In this document: positions 1 to 11,399 of the stretch, piece after piece | How positions within the stretch are numbered: the stretch's first letter is position 1 | Layout: each line of letters starts with the position of its first letter | NCBI GenBank assembly: GCA_015680685.1 | Contig: MNCI01016010.1 | Location: forward strand, 345,864-409,863 | DNA length: 64,000 nt | Reading direction: 5' to 3' | DNA from: Gnetum montanum | Taxonomy: Eukaryota; Streptophyta; Gnetopsida; Gnetales; Gnetaceae | Notes under the pieces: model-generated | Told to the model about the DNA's origin: nothing | What the model saw: only the letters and a program-made list of their open reading frames with translations | The model's database searches: none | Translations under genes and position numbers: made by a program

Positions 1-1177
1 GTTTTAGTTGGGTTTTGCCAAATGAATGTGTGATTGTGGTTAAACTTGCCGATAGATAGTAAAATCGTATTGGAAATTTTAAAAATTAAAATAAATCAGG
101 CTAAAAATCAAGTTTAAATGAGCAAAATATATAAAAGAGTAGTAATGTTATAGATAAAGCGGCATTTTTAAGTATAAAATTTTTTATATAAAAAAATGGT
201 TAAGAATTAGTAACAAAGTGCATAGTAAACCTTCAAAAATGAAATGTCAAGAGATAGAGAAAAATATATTATTAATACACAATGATTATCGTATTTGGAA
301 ATGGTATTTGGAAATGGGTTGTCTTTTTCACCTACTCCATTCTGAAATTACTCAACTTTACAAACTATGGACCCACCAAATGCAACCATTTATGATGATA
401 TTTGGATTCTTTTCAGATTTTTTTTAAACCTTAGTTTATTTAATCTTTATGAATCTTTTCAATGTAACATCTTCGGTAATTTAATCCCTCAAAATTGAAG
501 TTTCGTAATCTTCCCCACTTCCATGATGCAACATCTTTCAGGATTTTCAATATCTGAATATTGATTCAACCAAACAGGCCTTATCCCTAAACATTTATAC
601 ATAGACACAACTCTTTGTTTGGTCGAATGTGGAGTACGCGGATGAGCTGACACCCGATGATAATGCCATCAAAAGGTTAACAAAACAGGTTTGGTTTTAT
701 AAAAGGTGACCTGAGATGTAGTCCAGGTCGGAGGTGATGATGCAGTCATCGTATTGTGTGTTGTTGTCATGATTATGTAGCATGCCCCAGTTATATAAAC
801 ATCTTTAAGAATACTGTGTGGGTGCAGGCAGCCATTGTTTAGTTGGTTAACTAAGTTGGGAAAGTTGCTTGAAATTCGCAATTCGAAATAATTGATTTCA
901 TAACTTGTCGGTTGACTAAGTGAGACGGGTTGTACATGTTAAAACTGTCATTTGGCCTTTTTTTATTTTAGTTAATAAATGATTGGTTTATAGCTGTATA
1001 TGCCTTTTGGTCCATTACCAATGGGTTGTGTGGATGCCGCAACCTACATGTGCATTGATAATGGCCCATGCCTAGCATGAGTGACGTTGGTCTCTTAACA
1101 AATGTTTATACTTTTTATTGGACATACAGTTCCACTTGTGCTGTTTAATAGCGTGCTTGGTCCGTTATATAACTTAC
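1..1177. other. No gene recognised; expected place of SERINC 3' exons
   Basis: AT-rich sequence downstream (on the minus strand) of the last SERINC exon I can trace. The family normally ends with two more membrane segments and a Tyr-Gly-Phe-Phe-His type motif. I looked on the minus strand for such an exon and did not find one. Either a long intron carries it beyond the window edge or it is lost. Confidence 0.5.
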
Positions 1178-3692
1178 CCGAAAGGATTTTGAGTCAATGC
1201 CAGTAGAAAATGTTGTCATTACTACAGCAAGCATAGCAATTAGAAACCCCTGAAAACAAATAAAATAAAATAAAATGAAAAACAGGTCAAAATTTTCATA
1301 AAAATGAGTGATTATGTGATTAAGAAAATTTCCAACGCATTAACTTCTGAAGTGCCAGACATAGTTACGAATATAAAGCAGTAGCATCGTGCAACGAAAT
1401 TATTTCCCCACCCAATAAAAAAAGGGTTCTGAAAAAAGCAAGGAATCACTCTATTTTCTGAAGCTAACTGGTATAACCAAGGACATTGTAATATTTGATC
1501 CAAAATTCTCACCAGAATTGTCATCCAGTCTCCCCTTCCTGTTGCTTGAGGTCGTGTATTGCATTTTTCTGTTTCTGGTTCGCTGTTGTACAAGTTAATC
1601 ACATACATATCCGTAAACACACCAATCAAAAACTATATAATTTGAAGTAAGTACCTCCTAAGGGCAGACCAGCAAAGGTATATTGTATAAAGGCTCATGA
1701 GCCCTGATGTCATTGCACCAGCATTGACCTTCAATTCCCATAAAAATTCACTTGTTAGCTACTATCAATCTACACGTGGTACTCTGTCATGATGAACTGT
1801 TCATGAGTACTTACTTTTGGATAGACAGACACACATGTGATTGCCAAAAGAAGTATGTGTCCAGGTGATGAAGAAAATGTTGAGATGGCATGAAGAATAT
1901 GGAGCATACCATAGGTAAATCAAAATGATAACGGTAAGAGCAGCAGCATATGCTGTGCTTGACGTTGCTATCACCAAGGGTCGGCTGGATGAACAGAATG
2001 ATCAGTTAGCTCTTGATCATGGTAAAAGACCTTCCAATACTACATTCTTAATCTAAACACACAAACACATAATTACTCTAATCTGGGTGATAGGTGAACA
2101 CTTGAAAAAGTTGGTGAGGTTTAACAGAAATGTCACGACAATGTGTAAGCACTATTACCTCTGTGCAGCTTGTTTGTCAGAGCTCCAAAACTTATTCCAT
2201 CAAGTAACAAAATTAATTACACTTACAAGCTGTATGATCAAGAATATTCTGCGTTGACATTGTTTAGAAAAAATCAAAAGCCACTCATTTTATGAAATAT
2301 ATCAATAAAGCGTTCCTCTATAAAATAAAATATAACTGGCAATCAGTAAACATACCCTGCACCAAATCTTGCAATTTCCCCTGTATCAATGTTTGCAAAA
2401 CACAGGATTAATACAGCAGTTGAAAAACAAAAACAGTTTAAAAAAATTGCTATGTTTTCCTTTCGTAGATGAGGCTAAGAGCCCATATAGTCATTCTAAA
2501 GGTTAATACATTTGCAAGAAATGGGGCAAGTGAAATTACCGTAGAACTGAATGAAAGCTGACGGGATGACAAAGGGTACAGTCATCAGAGTGATCCATAT
2601 TATTCCTTTTAGTGGCCACCATTCCGAATGCCATGAATTTCGAGGATCATCCGATTTTGTGGTTCCCATTGTTGTCAGAAGCATGGTAGCAAAAAATAGC
2701 TAAACCTCATAATTCAGGAGACAAACAATGGAAGCTTGATAAAGTCATGATTATAAATAAGTGCTATCATTATCATACAGGACAATTTTATTTATACATT
2801 TATTAGTGCCAATTCTAATCCAATGTTGTGCAGGTTACAACGGGAACTCATAGATTTATCGGAACTTTTAAATAATGAATGGATACAAAGCAGCCCATGC
2901 TCACACGAAGTACACCCTCGCTTCCTAGGCAGTCATGTCCACCTCTACAATCTTTCAAATCTGCCATCCAGAAGTACACAGTAAATTTATGCTTCCAATC
3001 GTTACAACTGGTAGGAACTGAAACATTATGAAATACTGTTCTCTTCAGGTCAAAAAAATAAGTAGATTTAAAAGAGTTGAATGATATCTTTAAATTCCCT
3101 TCAATCCTTTGTGTCGGTTCATCTATAAAACTATTTAAGGCGGCAGCATTCCTGCTAAGAGGATGAGCTCTGAAATTTGGAAACAACATACATATATGCA
3201 ATATCCGAACACAATAAGGCAAAGTCACTTTAACTGCCCTCAAACAAAAAGCAGACTGCTATCATGGCACTTCTAAAACTGAAAAATCGTAGATCGAAGA
3301 AAACCACAATTTCAACGGAAGTTGAAAGTTGAAACTCATTACTTACGATCAAGCTCGGATAGGAATTTGTGGCCATAGTCACGAACTAACCATGCGAACA
3401 CATTCGTGACGAGGAACATGAAACCGTAGTAATACCGAGCTGTCAACGCGTTAGGCCGTTGGCACAACTGCTTGCAGGATAAATCCGCCATGAAATAACG
3501 GTACCTATGTTTAAGAGTCTTCCCGCCGGAAGCGTTTGCGGTTTCATTAGTCTCTGCTGGAGCTGGTGCGTTCTCTTCGTCTGCTGGCAATTCTTCTTGG
3601 AAATCGACTTCTTCATCCTTGCAGTTGCTCGTTTTCCCATCGTCAGGCCGCATTTCTCCCTGGAAATCAACATTCTGATTGCAGCTGCCCAT
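1178..3692 (-). pseudogene. SERINC/TMS1-family membrane protein gene, nine exons, disrupted, 3' end missing
   Basis: SERINC proteins are multi-pass membrane proteins linked to serine incorporation into lipids. Exons in transcript order: 3692-3347 (ATG at 3692), 2960-2887, 2699-2540, 2380-2356, 2248-2159, 1984-1815, 1728-1655, 1582-1513, 1249-1178. Every intron is GT-AG and phases agree. Recognisable blocks: LVRDYGHKFLSELD (exon 1), GGHDCLGSEGVLRVSMGCF (exon 2), PRNSWHSEWWPLKG and PSAFIQFYG (exon 3), GEIARFGAG (exon 4), SSCHLNIFFITWT (exon 6), MTSGLMSLYTIYLCWSALRS (exon 7 into 8), TTFSTGIDS (exon 9). The N-terminal tail of roughly 65 residues is acidic and polar. Two lesions: TGA at 2200-2202, where the family usually has the first Trp of a Thr-Trp-Trp-Asn motif, and a net 2-bp loss near 1855-1860. 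The family's final membrane segments are not seen. Family assignment is strong; loss of function is inferred and could reflect assembly error. Confidence 0.85.
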
Positions 3693-3752
3693 TGTTCAAC
3701 AAAGTGACGAAATATCCCCGACGGGAGGGAGAACCGACTGGATCTAGTGTGC

Positions 3753-3764
3753 TTATAAATGGAT
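3753..3764 (-). promoter_or_regulatory. TATA-like sequence upstream of SERINC exon 1
   Basis: On the minus strand the sequence reads CATTTATAAGC, about 65 bases before the chosen ATG. Position and base content would suit a TATA box, but such strings are common in AT-rich DNA and there is no independent evidence of a transcription start. Confidence 0.25.
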
Positions 3765-4659
3765 AGAGCACTGTTCTGTTTCATAGGCATCACATGACAT
3801 TTATGGGTGAGCTTTACTGTTTCAGTCTACAATGAATTGCCAAGAAATGGCTTTGCAATTTCCTCAAACAACGACAGAAAAAAAGTTGTCCGCCCGTTTC
3901 CATTCATATTTAAGCTTCCTATAAACATTTCTTCGATTTCTTACCAGTCCGGAGGCAACTAGGCAATTGCAACTTTCAAAATTTGCTTTATGAAAGGGGC
4001 AACGACTGTGTTAAGGATCGCACAATTGAAAACTTTATCAGCCGCAGACCGTATTTACATGAAATGTAAAATGCATTTTGACTAGCAGTCATTCAAAATC
4101 GCACAGATTTGCTGATTAAACCTGGGAAAGCAATAATACGCAAATTGGTACTTGTCAAAGTCAAAAATACTTCAGAGTGAAGCAGAAATAAAGTATAAAG
4201 ATTGCGCCCGTAGTGAGGAATCCCGCCATTGCGTGCAAAGGAAGCTTGATTGGAAAACAATGAAGAGAACGTTCAAGCAGAACATCCAGGCATTGAAAAT
4301 TAAAAATCCTGAATCAAAATAAATGAATTGCTGTCTTCAAAGCTTAAACATTATCCAGCGATACAGCATTAGCAGAAGTGACAACCGTTTACAACTACAT
4401 GTGTGATTCAACTAAGTTAATCGAAAATTTAGTTGCTAAGAAAAATGGGCCTAAGAATTTAAGTTAAAAAAATCCGTAGGTTTAAAAAATTGCGGTGTTA
4501 TTCAACCAAAGAGTCATAGGCGCCGAGTTTTAGAAATTCCAATGTGATTTAACCAAAACACAATGCTCAATTGCAAAAAAGCAGAAAATTTTAAAGATAT
4601 TCCATTTTGCATATGCTGAAAAAATTCACAAATGCTTCTGTTGATGCATAAATTTTGGC
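3765..4659. other. AT-rich intergenic DNA
   Basis: No coding similarity, repeat or RNA gene seen on either strand. Confidence 0.4.
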
Positions 4660-4750
4660 CATGCCAACACCGGAAAAACTCATTTGAGGAGATTATAGCC
4701 TAGGGCATCTCCTGTATGGGTACGAAACCCGAAAATAGTCTGAGCTGAAA
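4660..4750. repeat. Dispersed repeat, copy 1 of 2
   Basis: Contains GCCTAGGGCATCTCCTGTAT followed by GGGTACGAAACC. A diverged copy lies at 14375-14460 in the same orientation. The family is not recognised; it may be an edge of an old LTR. Confidence 0.5.
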
Positions 4751-4839
4751 AGAGCCATGTGACCAAGTGATAGAGAGATAAAGAGATAAAAAACATAGAG
4801 AGAGATAAAATATGAAAAAAAACTAAAGGAGAGAGAAAC

Positions 4840-5410
4840 AGGAACCACCGACATCGACATGATGCATGGCTGTGTTGCCATAAGAATCATGTATAGTTGC
4901 AATCAAACATCATCAATGCCCTGCGGACCGCCAACTACATAAACATCATGCACAAATCCACCGTCCACCACATGCCATTTGCTAAAATAAAAGAAGATAG
5001 AAAGAAGAACCACCGACAGGATGCATGGTTGTGTTGCCGCAAAAATCATGTGTAGTTGCGATCAAACATCACCAATGCCCTGCAGACTGCCAACTACATA
5101 AACATCATACAGAAATCCACTGTCCACCACATGCCATTTGTTGAAATAAAAGAAGATAGAGAGAAGATCCACCAACAGGATGCATGGTTGTGTTGCCGCA
5201 AGAATCATGTGTAGTTGCGATCAAACATCACCAATGCCCTGCGAACCGCCAATTGCATAAACATCATGCACAAATCCACCGTCCACCACATGCCATTTGC
5301 TGAAATAAAAGAAGATAGAGAAAAGATCCACCGACAATATGCATGGTTGTGTTCCCGCAAGAGTCATATGTAGTTGCGATCAAACATCACCAATGCCCTG
5401 CGAACCGCCA
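4840..5410. repeat. Tandem repeat, 159-bp period, about 3.6 copies
   Basis: The anchor ATGCATGG recurs at 4862, 5021, 5180 and 5339, exactly 159 bases apart each time. Each unit holds GTGTTGCC, a TGTAGTTGCGATCAAACATC-like block, CCACCACATGCCATTTGCTG and an AAAAGAAGATAGA tract. Copies differ by scattered substitutions with no indel at the anchors. No convincing reading frame runs through the array. Confidence 0.9.
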
Positions 5411-6261
5411 ACCGTTGTTGCCGCACACACTGCCAACAACCCAGAGAAAGAGGAGCTTCAGTCCATGGCTTCACGGCCCTAGCCTCAGTGGCCTAGGGCT
5501 TCCTGGCCTAACTTCTCCTCCTTTCCCTCTGTCCAACTCCATTACCTTGATGGCTTTTTATAGCCAATTTTAGGGTTAGGATAACCCATCTTTGTTTTCT
5601 AATTAAATTTTTTTATTTTTTTATTTTTTATTTTATTCTTCTTTTTTTTTAAATAAACAAAGGCCCCATGCCAAGCATGGGCGTGTTGGTACCAATAGCT
5701 TCATTATAGAACGTTTATGCAGTAAAAAACAAAAAATTGAAGATTCATGAGCATAAAATAAACTATTCGGCTATAAAAAAAACTATGGCATGTAATGTAA
5801 AAAATTTTCAAAATTCATGCTTAAAAAACTTAGCATATGCTTTAAAAGAATTCAAGATTCATTGATGTAAATAAATTATTCTTATATGTTTGTGCTTTTA
5901 CTACCATACCATTTCATGAACTAACGCAAATAATTCACCCCATGTAAATTTAAACATTTGCAATAGTCCAACTAATTTTATTTTTTTTAAAAAAACTAAC
6001 TGAAGCAATTCCAAGGATATTTGACCTTTAGTTGACCTTGTTTGACCAACTTCATATAAGATATTTGTTATGATCATTGATATTTACAGTGAGGGAATTT
6101 GGATAAATGGACCCTTGAATCGAACTTTGAAAATCTATTAAAATCTATTAAGAATTGATAAATTTGAACATACCATGAGTCGTGGTAAATCAACACAAAT
6201 CATGGTCTATGATCACAAGCTTACCATGAGTTGTGGGAATGGATGACGAGTTGACCATGAG
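5411..6261. other. No gene recognised
   Basis: A moderately GC-richer stretch (5411-5580) leads into T-rich and then AT-rich sequence. Its short open frames look like chance. Confidence 0.4.
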
Positions 6262-7046
6262 TCATGATTTGATGAAAAACATTGACTAATGAAAACTAAG
6301 AATTCCATGAGTGGACCACAAGGTCTCCACAAGTCAATGTGATGATCAACGAATGGAAATTTGAATTATTGAAAATCACAAGTTAAGCACTAGTCATGGT
6401 GGTTGACCATGAGTCATGGTGAATTTGCCTGATCTAAAATGACAACCACAAGATAACCATGAGTTGTTACAATTCTGAGTAAACCATAAGGAGACCATGA
6501 GTCATGTTTCATATCATGAATGGGCGATAAGTGATGATGATGTCATGGTATGATACAACAAGTGGACCACAAGTCATGGTATTTGAAAAAATGGATACTA
6601 GGATGTCACAAGTCTTGTTGAGCTCGTGGTCTATGAAACCTAAAATACCATGGCTTGACCACAAGTCATGGTCAAACTAAAGATCTAAGATAACTTGAGA
6701 TTTTGATGTGAAAATTGAATAATTTTTTTTTTGTTGGAGTTGCATTGGATTGTTGAATAATCTGAAGTGTTGAATTGGTACAAATGAGTTGGATTTCGTG
6801 GGGAAATTGATGAATACCAGTTTGTTGTCTTTTGAACTTCTAGATTTACTGACGAACCTAATTTGTGATGAAATTTATGTGGAAACTTTGTTGGAGATGA
6901 TAAACTAAGGATATGTAGATCTAAGAATTATTGATAAACTTGTTGGAAACCACTGTTGAATGTTGGATAGTAAAAAAAAATGGAGTAGAGAGATGTTGAA
7001 AATTGAAAACTAATTTTAATAGAAGTATGTTAGAATGTGGATATGT
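6262..7046. repeat. 0.78-kb direct repeat, copy 1
   Basis: Shares a continuous order of blocks with 7455-8240, for example CACAAGATAACCATGAGTTG, GCATTGGATTGTTGAA and a shared end near TAGAATGTGGATATG. The unit is dense in short degenerate words such as CCATGAGTCATGG and CCACAAGTCATGG. No protein similarity is evident. It may be a non-coding mobile sequence or a local duplication. Confidence 0.75.
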
Positions 7047-7454
7047 AATGGGATATGAAATATGGAATGTAGAATAAATTGAGAGAAAGTCATAGCTTAG
7101 TCTTTCATATTACTTTAGCATCATGACAGTGACATTTTGCCTATATATTTATAGCTAAATGAAGGGGCCAATCTCACATATGATGGGACAAGCCTATTTT
7201 ATGAAAAACTAGGTTGGAAATTCAAGAGACAGGAGAGATTTGAGCCATTCTCTAATTACATCCATCCATCAATCTTTTTCTATATAGAAAAATAATGAAA
7301 TTTACTATATTGTCTTTTGTGGCTTACAAATCAAGATAAAATTTACATGGCTTTAGTCCCTATGTTATAAAAAGAGCTATTTTGACTTGATCTTTGGCTT
7401 GACTTAAAATTCGCACTATCTATGTGCATTCACTTGATAACCATATGTTATGTG
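7047..7454. other. Spacer between the two 0.78-kb repeats
   Basis: A 408-bp AT-rich segment unlike the repeats that flank it, with no recognised feature. Confidence 0.4.
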
Positions 7455-8240
7455 GGTCATGATCTAATGAAAAACATTGACTAATAAAATCTAAGAATTC
7501 CACAAGTGGATCACAAGGGCTCCACAAGTCATTGTGATAATCAACATATGGAAATTTAAATTATTGGAAACCACAAGTGGAGCACTAGTCATCGTGGTTG
7601 ACCACAAGTCATGGTAAATTTTTCTTATCTAAAATGACATCCACAAGATAATCATGAGTTGTAGTTATAATTCTAAGTTAACTATAAGGTGATCATAAAT
7701 CATGTTTTACACCATGAGTGGGCAATGAGTCATTGTGATGTCATGGTATGATGCCATGAGTCATGGTATTTGAAAAATTGGATATTGGGATGCCACAAGT
7801 CATGGTGAGCTCGTGGTTTATGAAACCTACAATACCATGACTTGACCATGAGTCATAGTCAAATTGAAGATCTGAGATAGCTTAATATTTAGATGTCAAA
7901 ATTGAATGAAATTTTTTTAGTTGGAATGGCATTGGATTGTTGAACAATCTAAAGTGTTGAATTGGTTTGGATGAATTGGATTTTATGGAGAAATTGATGA
8001 ATATGACTTTGTTGTCTTTTAAAAATCTAGATTTATTTCTATACCAAATCTATATTAAAATTTATAAGGAAACTTTGTTGGAGATATTGGAGATGATGAA
8101 CTGAGATGTGTAGATTTGAAAATGGTTGATAAGGTTGTGGGAAACCACTATTGAATGTTGGATAATAAAAAAGGTGAAGTAGATAGATGTTGAAAACTGA
8201 AAGCTAATTTTAATAAAAATATGTTATAATGTGGATATGA
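7455..8240. repeat. 0.78-kb direct repeat, copy 2
   Basis: Diverged copy of 6262-7046. Similarity stops exactly where element A begins at 8241, so element A either inserted at or truncates this copy. Confidence 0.75.
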
Positions 8241-8904
8241 TGAGCATGTCACCCAGCCCTTATGTAATCCTTAATGTATTTTTTTTTGTGTATGTAAGTC
8301 TTGTTTGAGTATGTAGCCTTATGTTGATGATGATTCCAAGGTGTTTTTTGNAAAGACATATTCCCAACATGCAAGATGTCTCCACTAGATACAAGATGTC
8401 TCCTCTTGCATCTTTGCACTCAAGAAAGAATTCTTCTATTTTTCCAAGATGTCTCATATGGATTGTAACAAACATTAAATTAAATGGAAAATTGAAGGGA
8501 AGATGAAAAGTCATACCAAGAGGCTATAAATAACAATCCAAGACCTGAGTTAAGATTGAAAGAAAAGAGATTTGAGTGGCCGCTTGAGAGATTGTGCAAG
8601 AGTTTTTGAGTGAGAGTTTGAGAGGTTGAGAGAATTGCTTAAAATTGTCTTGTCTTGAGCTTTAGCTCCATTGTGAGCAATTGAGGTTTGAGAGGAAACA
8701 TGTATGGCCTCTAAGATCCTTGGGAGATTTGTGAGTTAAGCTTGCCTTCTCATCTTTGATGTATTTCTCTATATTTTGAGAGTTTTCTTAATAAAAGAAA
8801 GATTTTCTTCATTTCATTATGTTGTTCTTATTTTCTAAGTTGAATTTTCTTAGAAAGCTTGTAGAATGGATCCTTCTAGAGTCTACTGAGGTAGGCACCA
8901 CATC
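8241..8904 (+). repeat. Element A 5' LTR
   Basis: Aligns with 11400-12097 through GTGTAATCC-type, TCTAAGATCCTTGGGAGA and other shared blocks. It lacks an internal stretch present in the right LTR; the break coincides with the N at 8351, so sequence is missing from the assembly there. The 3' boundary just before the primer site is approximate. Confidence 0.7.
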
Positions 8905-8907
8905 ATA

Positions 8908-8922
8908 TTAGTATCATAGTGC
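8908..8922 (+). other. Primer-binding site, initiator-Met tRNA type, degenerate
   Basis: TTAGTATCATAGTGC is a decayed form of the common plant primer site TTGGTATCAGAGC and lies directly after the 5' LTR. Confidence 0.6.
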
Positions 8923-9186
8923 CTGGTTTGAATAAGGAATGTCAATCCTTAAGAAATTTTGAATCTTTACAACCACTTAGGGTTTCAAGAAACTAAGATC
9001 AATAAAGATTACTTGAATCTTGTAAGTTCAGGTTCCTTTTTGGTAATTGAGCACCCATTTGCTTGAAAGTATATGGTTTAAAGGCAATTACATCTTCATT
9101 ACATTTTGTGTTATCTTGAATTATAAGAATTGCTTGAAGATCTCATCTTGTTGCTTTAAGATTTTACCTTTAGCTTTATGAAAGGT

Positions 9187-10660
9187 ATGAATCCTAAGAA
9201 GAAGACTAATCAATAGCTTGGACAAAAGCTTCAAGAGCACAAAGAATTCTTTAAGTCTTTTGTGGTTGAAATGCAAGAAGTCCTTCCCAAAGTAATGACT
9301 AGCAAATACCAAGATTTTGAAGAAGCTTCAAGAATAAGTAAAGTGGAGATTGAAGAAGAGTATCCTTTTGCATCTATGCAAAGATCAATAGAAAGAAATG
9401 ATCAAAGGACTCCAAGAAGAGAAGAAACTAGAACTCAAAGGTATGGGCAAAAATTACCTTTTGTTCATAATAATGAGGAAAATGATGATGAAAGATTTGT
9501 AAAGATCTTAAGAAGTACTTTAAGAGTTNAATTCTTGCTGATATTGCATCCTTAATACACAAAAGAAATTAGAAGCTTGCTCATACATAGTCCAATAAAC
9601 ATTAGCCTTTTCCAAAGCTTTACAAAATTCAATATAAAAATATTTTATGTCTTGATCTCCTTGTCTAAGAAATTTTAGCTTCTTGATTACTTCATGATGG
9701 AAGGATGTCTTCTCAAACTCTTACTTTAGCATGAATTCCATGAGTTTCCAACATACAATAGGCTTTCCATGTTTCTCAAAGTATTTGAAACATTCCTTGT
9801 TCCATCATTTGGCTGCCAATCCTTTANTCTAATTTCTTTTGTGTATTAAGGATGCAATATCAGCAAGAATTAGCATTCTATGAGCCTGATACTCTTGATG
9901 AAGCCTATGATCTTGCTCTCAAGGATGAAATGAAAATCACAAATTTTAGCTTAAAGAAGAACAACGGTCATAAGGAAAAGGATGAGAAAGACACAACTCA
10001 CAAGTCAAGAAAATCATCCAAGGAGGATGATGAAGATAAGCCAAAGAAAAAGGAAAGGGAGTCTACTTCTCCTAAAAGGCTAAGATGAATGGAACAATCT
10101 CAAAGATGTAAAGATCAAGCTAAAGATATATGTTATAAATGTTGTGAATTAGGTCATAAACTATAGAAATGCACAAAGCCAAAGAATAATGTCTCTAAGT
10201 GTAAGGAAATTCAAACTATGCAAAAGGATGAGTTTGAATCTTCAAAGAAGGTATGTGAGCATGATTCTTTGTACATTGCTAATCAAACTGAGTTGAATAG
10301 TTGTACTTTTATTGAATATGTTGGTGTCAATGAAGATGTTGTGAGAAAAAGTTTATTTAGAACTCATTGTGATGTTAAAGGTCATTCCTTAAGTATGCTT
10401 ATTGATGGTAAAGCACAAGAAAATGTAATTTCTACCAAGGTTGGAAAGTCATTAATTTAGTTACAATTCCTCATCCTAATCCATAGAAAGTGCATTGGTT
10501 AATGAAGAATCATTATAAGCAAGTTAAGGAAATTTCCTTTTTAATTATTCCATTGAAAATTTTCATCATCAGATTCTACCTATTGATTGTTTAGATCTTA
10601 TATTTGGTATACCATGGAATTATGATAATAAGGCTATTTTTATGGAGAAAATAATAGTTG
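9187..10660 (+). pseudogene. Element A gag-protease remnant
   Basis: Gag builds the particle and protease matures it. The likely start is the ATG at 9187, followed by a Lys-rich stretch and an early TAG. The gag core (Cys-Trp-Lys-Leu-Met-Glu and LRQGDQDIKYFYIEF blocks) lies in 9530-9826 but reads on the minus strand, in a segment bounded by two N bases. After 9872 the plus strand resumes with a Lys/Glu-rich tail. A zinc knuckle follows at 10131-10172 (Cys-x2-Cys-x4-His-x4-Cys) with a stop inside it. A retropepsin-like region at 10312-10660 shows MLIDGKAQENVIS, where the active-site Asp-Ser/Thr-Gly is degenerate, and later LIFGIPWNYD, the usual Leu-Gly-Arg-Pro-Trp region. Assignment is firm; the gene is dead. 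Confidence 0.8.
9530..9871. repeat. 44-bp perfect inverted repeat at an inverted segment
   Basis: Arms at 9530-9573 and 9828-9871 are exact reverse complements. Each touches an N (9529, 9827). The DNA between them carries gag sequence on the opposite strand from the rest of gag. Confidence 0.95.
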
Positions 10661-11365
10661 GATAGTAAGGCAAGATAATCATAACTTTAGATTGTTGTCC
10701 ACTATTGTTGATGGTGAGGTTGGTAACTTGAATTCTTCATTGATGCTTTCTAGTTGTAAGGAGATTGTGAGGATGAATGTTATTTGTGATGATGAAATTT
10801 TCTTTGATGCTGAAGAGGATGCATTGGATATGGATGCTATTATTGATTCTGTGGAGTCTCATTTGAATGAGAAAAACTTTGTGTATGCTACTGTTCAATC
10901 TTGGGTGTTAATCACAATAGTATATTAGTTGATGCTTTTGTGCACTTGTGTAAGTGTTGGGCTAAAATTTGTATTGGTAAGGGAATTTTGTGAGAAAAAG
11001 GACGATTAGTTGGCAACAACTAGAGAAATGCCATTAGTATTTAGGCATTGGAAAAGGAGACCTACTTCATGGGCTAATGTTAACAATTATTTTTCTAGAC
11101 TCTTATGCCACTTTTATGTAAGTTTAATCATCATGGGGATGCAAGTGAAACATTCCAAGAAGATGCTCAAATAAAGAAAGCATGGTGGGGCATGAGGACA
11201 AGCCTCCATGAGCAAGAGGAGCTCAAAACCAAAACCTCAATTGATACTCATTCTCCTAATTTTGATGCATTAAGTATTGATTATTGTGCTAACTGTAATG
11301 GCCTTAAGTCATGTGGGCATGGTGCCTTCTAACTTATGAAAGGTCATTAAGCATGATATTTTTAT
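10661..11365 (+). other. Element A internal sequence after protease, no pol domain
   Basis: Open stretches at 10692-10928 and 11105-11332 show no RT or integrase motif. The Cys-rich end (DYCANCNGLKSCGHGAF) is not a domain I can name. This is probably the 3' end of the internal region after loss of pol. Confidence 0.45.
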
Positions 11366-11396
11366 GGGGGGAGGGGAGGAGAGAGAGAGAGAGAGA
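11366..11396 (+). other. Element A polypurine tract
   Basis: A run of G and A only (GGGGGGAGGGGAGGAGAGAG and on) lies immediately before the right LTR, where plus-strand priming would occur. Confidence 0.7.
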
Positions 11397-11399
11397 TCA

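Noticed and set aside
218-427. 69-residue open frame on the plus strand
   Set aside because: No similarity, AT-rich composition and no supporting signals; chance frame.
3443-3793. Open frame overlapping SERINC exon 1 in another frame
   Set aside because: Exon 1 in the chosen frame carries the SERINC motifs and splices in phase; the other frame is a shadow.
5343-5573. 76-residue open frame at the end of the 159-bp array
   Set aside because: Starts in a repeat unit that is non-coding in its other copies; no recognisable domain.
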